Source: Hetaerina americana (taxonomy: Eukaryota > Arthropoda > Insecta > Odonata > Calopterygidae). From it: a DNA stretch of 64,000 bases. Where the stretch lies: NCBI GenBank assembly GCA_022747635.1, contig JAKTNV010000005.1, positions 52,830,513-52,894,512 of the forward strand. The letters are read 5' to 3'. Under the pieces are notes generated by a model. It ran no database searches and was not told the origin of the DNA. It was given only the letters and a program-made list of their open reading frames with translations. Every line of letters begins with the position of its first letter. The stretch's first letter is position 1. Position numbers and translations under genes: made by a program. This document shows positions 54,001 to 64,000 of the stretch, in pieces.

Positions 54001-54249
54001 TAAAATAAAATTCAACTTATTTTTCTAATCAAGTCATGGTTACAACATTACCTGCAAGAAGTTTAAACGTTAAAGTAGAATTTGCCCTTATTCTCGAAAT
54101 GCTCAGCAATTACCACAGTAACCTCTGGGCTACAACGTTCAGCAACTGCATATAGAATGGAATGTAGCTGACTTTTCCGAGAGTTTAGAAATTAAAGGAT
54201 GGAAGCAATTTTATTAGCTCATTTGAAGCATTAGTGATTTAACAGTCGG
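51077..54249. other. non-coding sequence with a GC-rich patch
   Basis: A short direct duplication of CCTTACCMTAGTCTCC lies near 51350-51395. 51600-52000 is pyrimidine-rich with C runs. 52640-53040 is GC- and CpG-richer, with several overlapping minus-strand frames and no recognisable domain. A promoter or untranslated exon is possible there. Otherwise AT-rich. Confidence 0.4.
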
Positions 54250-54840
54250 ATCAGAGGTCGTCGTAGAGTTAATTTTAATCAACATTCCAAAAAAGGGGAA
54301 AGAGGAATTCGTAAGGGTCCTATAACCTTAATTTAATTTAGCACGAAGTAACTGTAGCACATGCAGTGAAAGTCTCTGAAGAATTATTAAAATAAAATTT
54401 GGATTAAAAGAGCAAACTGTTGTTATGATGAAGATTGGTACTGAATTAGGGAAATGGGATAAAAATTTGACGTCCAATTGGGCCTTATAATGAGAAATGG
54501 ACGGAATATAGAATGCTTCCGAGTAATTAGTTTTGCTTTACGTATTTAGAAAAGGATTTTGATGAAGCGAAATTGAAACGCTATCAAAATGTCAAATGTA
54601 GGATACTTAAAGTAAGGACGACTCGCAAAAAACAGGTGCATGCCTCAGTCTGCAGTAGCAGAGGTGGATACCCAACTTAAGCAGGATAATTATATATCTT
54701 CTTCCAATATCAAAAACTGTTTTGAACACTTGAAAGTGTAAATAATAAGAGAGGCATGGAAAATCAGGGTTACCAATGTCTGGGCGTATTTAATGAGACT
54801 TACACATTATCAAGACTTCCCTTCAATCAACTGTTTAATA
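54250..54840 (+). pseudogene. second decayed LINE reverse transcriptase relic
   Basis: Short in-order matches to LINE reverse transcriptase survive in changing frames: LILINIPKKGKEEF (about 54271-54312); a conserved block HAVKVSEELLK (about 54360); a QFGF-type block QLGLIMRNGRNIE (about 54475-54515); motif A remnant CFTYLEKDFDEAKL (about 54533-54574); a motif B trace CAGGTGCATGCCTCAGTC (about 54634); and further on IIREAW and VTNVWAYLMRLTHYQD (about 54740-54815), where motif C should be. No long frame remains. The order and spacing make chance less likely, but similarity at each block is weak. Confidence 0.5.
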
Positions 54841-56391
54841 TATTGTAAACATTATTAACTGCAGTTTAATACTAGTTGTTAGGGTTGATATGTTAAGATC
54901 AGTTGCGTAGGGCTTAATTAGGGAGTAAGTGATTGAAGTGGCATGGCGTTGTTGAACAGAATAAATGAAAGGGCTTTAACAATAATAGACAAAACATTTC
55001 ACATATGTGGGTACTTTTTTTACAAAATAGGCATAACCTTGAAGACATACGGAGATGATAATAGGACTTGACACAGGGAGTGGCCATTATTTATTAAACC
55101 AGTAAGCTACATTTACAAAGTTGGTTAAGGAAATTACTTCGTCGAGAGCAAACTTGGCAACTCAATATCGATAACTCTTGCAGGGTTTAAATAATGATAG
55201 CATCATTGCATAACATATCATCCCGGGTATGGAGATAGAAAAGGCATTTCATTTGTTTATTTTTCTTTAAAAAGTATGGATGGATTGTAGAATACTTAAC
55301 TCGGGGGTTTTACTGTTGTTTATTCAATTTTTTCCATTAAAGTTTCTGTATTAAATATCAGTGATAAAAATATTTGGCAAGTATCATTGAATGTATTGTA
55401 TTAAATTTCTTTTTTTCCCTCATTCATCTTGGCAATTGAGAAGTGAAGTGTTTTGGTGGAATCAAAGGATATGTACAATGCAAATAAAATTATAGCACAG
55501 GATACAATGAAAATATCGTACAGAATAAAATGAAACTGATTGCTGTTATGCAGTTTTTTAAATGAGATTTTCGATTTTAAAAAATATAAATTTTGACTAT
55601 TGAAATGACCTACTTAAAATAATTTTTCATATCTTACGTGGAGATACAGAATATTTATCAAAAGTGGTCTCAAAATCCCTAATGCTTCAACATGATTTAA
55701 TGGTCTTAGGTCTCTTTGACGTCTGGCTAACTAAATTGAAATGAACAGGTTAACTTAACTGAAACTAAATACCCTTGTGAAGGCTTTGAAGGGTACCCGT
55801 GTAACCAAAAACGGTTCCAAAAATCTCGCGAATGTAAGAGAAATATAGTACATAATAATTGAAACATCTTCGCTCTATTTCGAGTTCCATTACATGAATC
55901 AAGTTCTGATTCCAATTAGGAGCTTACTTTTTGCATGCATGTTAATTAATGCTTACTATTTCCCCACTTTTTTTCCCTAATGCTTCGATAATTTCCTCTC
56001 GAGCAAATCATCTTCGTATTGTCAGCAACCCTACCCTTTTGAACCCTTTTGACTGAATTTAAATCGCTTCTCCTCCTCTTAATCCTCAGTATTGCATCAG
56101 TAGACGCCATTTTTCTCCGAAAACGGTTTTAGGAGGAAAAAAAGAGGCGTTTTCTCATTCGTCCCATTTCGTAGATACTAATTAAAAACGCTAATGCGTG
56201 CTTTCCAGTCGAGGGGCGTTGAAGGGGCCTCCCATTAATACAGAGAAGGGCATTACCCTAGTTTCGGGGTGGAATTCATCGCGTGCACCGAACGGTGATC
56301 AAGATCGCTCTCACAGCGCAAATTACGGACGTCATTACCAATTTAAGAGGAGCACAAGGAAAGGCGAATTTCTGCCGGACATAATGTGTGG

Positions 56392-56393
<2 letters not shown>
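54841..56393. other. non-coding sequence, nothing recognised
   Basis: AT-rich, with a mixed-composition stretch at 56150-56390. No gene or repeat. Confidence 0.45.

Positions 56394-56448
<55 letters not shown>
56394..56448. repeat. (TA)n microsatellite
   Basis: A pure TA tract of about 55 bases ending at the left end of the truncated mariner element. Confidence 0.95.
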
Positions 56449-58749
<2,301 letters not shown>

Positions 58750-58791
58750 CTATCATACTCATACAGGATTGTTCCTGTATGAGTATGATAG
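58750..58791. repeat. perfect 19-bp hairpin
   Basis: CTATCATACTCATACAGGA (58750-58768) and its exact complement (58773-58791) flank a TTGT loop. No following T run suggests a terminator, and the stem is shorter than a typical animal pre-microRNA. Confidence 0.85.
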
Positions 58792-59010
58792 GGTCTCTCC
58801 TCCTCTGTAGATTGTTTCATATATAATCTTTTGTTCCTAAGGCAAAAATGTTTCTTTCCTTAAAAGGGTCCTCAACTTCGCACACATCCATAAATAGATC
58901 TTTCCCTTACTGTCAAACCTTTCAGTCAGCTGTTATTTACCTAATAGCAGTGATGAAGACTACTACAATTTTCCATTAAATAAAAATTTATTCACGTCGT
59001 GAATAACCTC
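58792..59010. other. short non-coding stretch
   Basis: AT-rich sequence with no recognised feature, ending where the TA-flanked repeat cluster begins. Confidence 0.45.
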
Positions 59011-59026
59011 GATTCCCCACCTTCTA

Positions 59027-59106
<80 letters not shown>

Positions 59107-59121
59107 CACACCCCTCCTACG

Positions 59122-59160
<39 letters not shown>

Positions 59161-59355
59161 GGGTGGGGAAACCAGGGTGTCTCCACGTGCTGGGAGGGAT
59201 TAGACGAATGGGGAAAAAAAAGATTCTAGTTGGCTGCGATGAGTATGTCTTTTCTTCTTATCTGCTTTCATTATTGCGTCCACCGCCCTGTTTCCTCACG
59301 TTGTGCGGGGGAGACGGGACGATGGACCCTGGTTTCCCCACCTTCTATGATATAC
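59011..59355. repeat. cluster of TA-flanked fold-back repeat ends
   Basis: The motif TTCCCCACCTTCTATGATAT occurs at 59013-59032 and again at 59334-59353, with a degenerate copy near 59105-59125. It is inverted at 59155-59178. The inverted pair 59162-59178 / 59326-59342 is a perfect 17-bp repeat (GGTGGGGAAACCAGGGT) enclosing about 147 bases, so 59158-59355 looks like a small fold-back MITE. Two TA tracts (59029-59103 and 59124-59157) lie between the copies. Confidence 0.7.
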
Positions 59356-62300
59356 TGGACCTGTACAGTGAGAGCTTCACATGATTTTAATGTAGTGAAT
59401 TGAAACTGATCGTGAGTAAATTTTTATTTGCTGGAAAATTGTTTTAGTTTTCATCTTTGTCTTCATGGAACAGTTCCGTCACACTACACCTCAACCCGTA
59501 ATTTATATTATTTACCTATCTTTTTGGTGATTCAACTCTCATCCATTTTCTCAGTGTGATCGTACCACACATCCTTTATGCTTGACTTATGTCGGCGTTT
59601 ACGATTCACATCCTTTAATGGCGACTCATTTCCCGCCATAATGTACTTAAGTATTTTACCATATAATCTCATATATCCCTCTCTCGTACTCGCCGGATTT
59701 AGTCGAAATTTACTTTTGATTGAATTCTACTGTAGGCTCCTCGTCTCTACTTTCAAAATCTTATGCGTATGAAGTTTTCCAAATATGTTGTCTTCATTGA
59801 GTGTATTGGCGAATAACAAAATAAATATGAAAAACCAAGTCACCATAGGTGAAATGCATGAAATCGGTCAAATTAAATGTGAATATAATAATTTGTTTAC
59901 GAGATAAAATGAAGGGCAAATACTAACTAGGTTAAATGAACACTGAGCTTATTTTAAAAATTGGCCATTCCTAAATTAGTGTTAAGTATTGTTTACTGAA
60001 TATATTGAAAATGTAACATAGAAAGAGTGATAATTCAAAATTAATGTGAAGCACATCCAATCGTAGAATGAACGCAGCCAAAAGCACGTCACAATCCGCG
60101 CAAGCACCAGCGGAAGTGCTCAAACAGTGAAATGGGCCGAATATCCGATTCCACTTAATATTCTCTAACACCCATACGACCTATATTTTGAGTCGCGTTA
60201 CTGTCTTCCCCACTCTCCCGCACATCACTTCCCGCATCAAATGACAAGCTTCGTTCCCCTCTTCCCCCAAAAAAACTCTGCCAGCACCCGACCCCATGTT
60301 GAATAAAAGAGCTATGAGTAAGCCTCCTGTTTGACAGTCGTGGTTCACACTAAAGAGGATGAGTGTATTCGAAGCATGTGACCTTTGGAAATGGAAATAC
60401 TGTTAATTTATAAGTGTACGGGTGTATGTGTATGGGAATACGTGCGAATGAAAATCTTTGACGGTAACCCCAGCTATCCTACTATTTTGAAGAATTGGAA
60501 GTGTGCGAGCTTTGTGTATCTGTTTGTGAGTACTATATTTCTCCAGGTGACATTTTAACTGGTTGTGTTTAGTTAGTGCGTATCATTTTTATGTGCTCCG
60601 GAATTATTAAGATTCTTATACTCGTTTTATTTCATGTATATTACTCGCTTCGATTTTCGTTAATTATGACCATTTTACGAGTTGAAAAATAAGTATAATA
60701 CGTGACCATTTTACTAGCAGAAAAAAGTGAACTAATTTACTTAGTAATGAGAGGTAACAAAACGGTATCACAAATGGGCAAAATATGATACATCATAAGA
60801 AATAATGCAGCTATAGTCACTTTAAATGAACTCTTAAAGTGTTCAAAGAGTGTCAATTGAGTGGCCACTGGATATATTTTTCCATAAATAACTCTTTTTT
60901 GAGAAGTATCATTATTATTGGTATTCTACCTGTTAAGGTAGTTTTGGAAGGGTACAGCGTACACAATGGTACCGAGATACATTTTTATGCCACTACTAAT
61001 GGTTAAACTTTCCAAAAGACTTGGACTTAAAATGTTATCCGAAATGATATCGATGTTTTTTTGTATCTTTCGCTTCTCATGGAAAAAAACTGTGATTTTT
61101 GTTAACTCTGCTATCTCATGAATCATGCGTAAAATACAAAACTTGGCACTGTAAAATTTGTGAAACTAAAGCATTAGCGCTAAAGTCTTGAATAAATACT
61201 ATTTCGAAGATCTCGATAAGTGTTGGAAGATCGTTTTACAGTGTGCAATTTTAATTGGATTGGGAGGGAAATGTTAACTGAAAGAACATTGGAACGTATA
61301 CCAGATAAAAAGGAGAGATACCGCGTGGTGAGTGAATAAGACGTGCTAACCAAGGCACTGGTAGTAAGGAGATGAACATTGAGGACCGCCAAGAGATACT
61401 TTGGAAACTGAGAGCGGGGAGACGGATGGAGGTGCATAAGTTCATAAAAGTGACAATGATAGGTGTGTTTCCATTGGAGAATTTTGTGGGAGTTAAATAG
61501 ATAATTTAGCATGACTATGTTGCCCATTGCTAAGCGCTTGCAAGGTGCATTTCGTCCCATCTCAATATTCCAAAGTTTCTCTAGACTGCCTTACTTTTCA
61601 AAGTTAACCAACACTCCACACAAAATATATTTCTTGCATTGTCATGGAATATTTCAGTAAAGTAATCCTTCCCGTCACAAAATTTTTCCACCGCCCTCTG
61701 CGTCAATTCTTTAACCCGAACTAGGGCCACGCTGTTTCTTTCTCAATACCTTTCGGCGGGCACCATCTAAATCACACACACTGCTCACCAACACACGTCC
61801 CCGCCTGCACATAGGGCCGCTAGTGCCAGCGCCAGGTGCCGTAAGAAACGGAATGAGTTATGACAGCGGACAGGAATGTAACAAGCAGAGAACGTATATG
61901 GAGGCATAAAGAAAAAAAATTCGTTCGCTTTGACGGTGGGTGAGCGCGGGTAGATCTTAATATACGAGTTGAAGCTAGAGCCCTAGACTTATTTCGCAGA
62001 AAGGCTTCCCAGCTTTCTCCCAGAATTCTTCCATGAGTTTTTTCCTCGTATTTTTCGTGAAGTTACCGTGAAATTGTGAGGGTCACTCGTGTTGTAAGTG
62101 TGGTTGAATGTAGTTGAAGAAACTTCACCGAGAGAGGAGATATTTCAACTGAGAGATCGATTATGTCTCTTAGACTGGTATTCGGACCAACAACGTGGGC
62201 GTACGATTACTAAGAAATCTAACGCAGTTGTATCTACCTCTTAATCCTTGCTGTGTGAAAATGCGTTATTACTATTCAAGGCAAAAAAAAAGTTTTGGTT

Positions 62301-64000
62301 ACGTAGAAGTTTGGTTACGGTTCGTTTGCCTTTGTAATGGATTTTAAAATGGATCAGCTATGTTCAAATAATCTGGACAAGAAAAATATGTTATCCATCC
62401 GGGTGTCAAAGATTTAAATCCTAAAAATAATGAATGGGATAGAACGCTGAAATAAATTGCAAATAATATCGCTAATATGGCACAGAAAATCTCATTGGTG
62501 AAAAATAAATTCAAGTACTCGCGGTTTAGTGCTCGAATTTGCACCAAATTTCGATTCTGTCTGCATTTTACACCAAATTCATACATATTCTAACTTCTGA
62601 TTCACAATTCTTTATTTTTAAATCTATATACGTTAAAAATAAATAAATACATAGTTTTCACTAAATTTCCAGCCACGTTATGGCAATGAGGTCCGTGCAT
62701 GTTGTTAGGAACTCTTGGTTTTACTATAATCTAAAATAGCTGAGGAATGAATTTAGTTTACAGAAATGGATTCAGGAACCCCAAACTTCAGAGAGTTATG
62801 GACATAGGAATTGATTCCTATTTCACCTTTTGGATTAAATCTCCCAATTACAATTATTTGTGTAGTATGAATTAAGGTGCATGCATTACGGAGTTTCGCA
62901 TTTTTTGTAATTCGCATTTAATTTCTATACCCAATATTCACTATTAGCGACTGTTTTCAACTATTTAATATATGACACTAAATTTTATAACATACGTTAA
63001 TTTAGTTATGCATCAATTGCATAATTTATATTTAATTTTTCTTTTGGATATATTATTTTTCGATGAAGGCTGTCTTCGTATTCGTTCTGTTATCTGTACG
63101 ATAGCCCAATTCATCTTCTAAATTTATGGAATTTTTCTCTCTGATGAAAAGTCAATAGTGACCATTTGCAGCGCTGCATACCATTTCCACATTATCTGAT
63201 TTTGAATAAGTTACAAAAATGCCGATAAAAAAATACGTAGAACCAATTTAGAAGCAAAATTTTATGTATAAAATGTATTTATACCGTTCTAGATAAGTAA
63301 TTGTAACATACCGAGACTATTTTGAATTATTTTACATATCTACATAATTACTTTTATATCCAGAAAAATTTCTGAACTATCGTTTATGATTTTAAGTAGA
63401 TTTTGAAGCTAGTGTCAACTGAACTAATAGTATTCATATTTTAATTTGTTAGAGGACTCAATCATTGGGAGTTAAATAGTAAATTTGTCAATTTTTCATT
63501 AAATCGTAGTGTTTAACGACAAAAATATTTTCCCTGTAACATACTCTTTCATTATTCATCTCTCTAGCCATTGTAATGGTTTGACTTTTGTAACTCTAAT
63601 TTACACGCACGAGTCGTATTTGAGTAATCATGAATATCATTGGCTGCTATATAACTCTGTCATAGAATAAGACTTTTGAGCTCGATACAAGTGGTAAAGA
63701 CATTTGATATATTTAAGTTATCGCCGGAAAAATATGGTGTGTTCACTTACATATGGTGCTAGGTTTAATGGAATTATTAAAGTATGTATGGTGAATGGAG
63801 AAAAATGAACTTAAGATATAACGCATAGATCTTTCTGATGTCTTTATTAAAATATTTTATTTGAAAATTGATCCTACCATTTCCATGGCTTTCTAGAATG
63901 CTCCACGTACCCAAATTTCTTGTTCCCTTTACCATTATTATTTACAGAATAAGAAAGTAATTTAAGTGAAAAATTTGGCTTCAACAAACATAAATTATTA
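59356..64000. other. AT-rich non-coding sequence to window end
   Basis: No supported gene. A motif near 60920-60945 (CTACCTGTTAAGGTAGTTTT) resembles the bases next to the LINE 3' end at 40240-40260 and may mark another retrotransposon end. 61680-62110 is closer to 45-50% GC and could hold regulatory sequence. The rest shows nothing. Confidence 0.45.

Noticed and set aside
58750..58791. Pre-microRNA or rho-independent terminator
   Set aside because: The stem and loop are too short for a typical animal pre-microRNA, and bacterial terminators do not apply in this context.

Overview
The window looks like eukaryotic nuclear DNA from an arthropod, most likely an insect with a large, AT-rich, repeat-rich genome. 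The reasons are the very low density of open frames, mariner-family transposons, LINE reverse transcriptases, tRNA-derived SINEs, very long (TA)n microsatellites, and one GC-rich open frame ending at a GTGAGT splice donor. There are no operons, rRNA genes, intact tRNA genes or CRISPR arrays. I cannot name the species.

Host genes are almost absent. The one well supported host coding segment is a CpG-rich first exon on the + strand at 32966-33736 (Ala/Pro/Ser/Thr-rich, product not recognised). A much weaker candidate is a mini-exon at 20756-20789. Most of the rest is intergenic or intronic sequence in which I see nothing.

The interpretable content is mobile DNA. (1) 8230-9847: a fold-back repeat with a (TA)n apex, then a 1.3 kb DD34D mariner with perfect 147-bp inverted repeats and a frameshifted, C-terminally damaged transposase. 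(2) 17460-18236: microsatellites around two fold-back copies of a hammerhead-ribozyme-like sequence, as found in Penelope-like elements and retrozymes; a third, better preserved copy is at 37141-37250. (3) LINE reverse transcriptase: a readable 5'-truncated copy on the - strand (40227-41524) inserted into a SINE with a poly(A) tail and a 10-bp target duplication, plus two badly decayed + strand relics (about 22380-23560 and 54250-54840). (4) tRNA-derived SINEs at 6.4, 8.0, 19.5, 24.9, 34.4, 40.2/41.5, 41.6 and 49.8 kb. (5) 56449-57209: a mariner deletion derivative that kept the N-terminal DNA-binding part and C-terminal tail and lost the catalytic core, embedded in (TA)n. (6) Several fold-backs: 31254-31470 (98-bp arms), 51011-51076, 58750-58791 and 59011-59355.

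The common thread is that nearly every long (TA)n tract abuts or sits inside a mobile element. The part most worth following up is the group of hammerhead-like folds next to (TA)n arrays.
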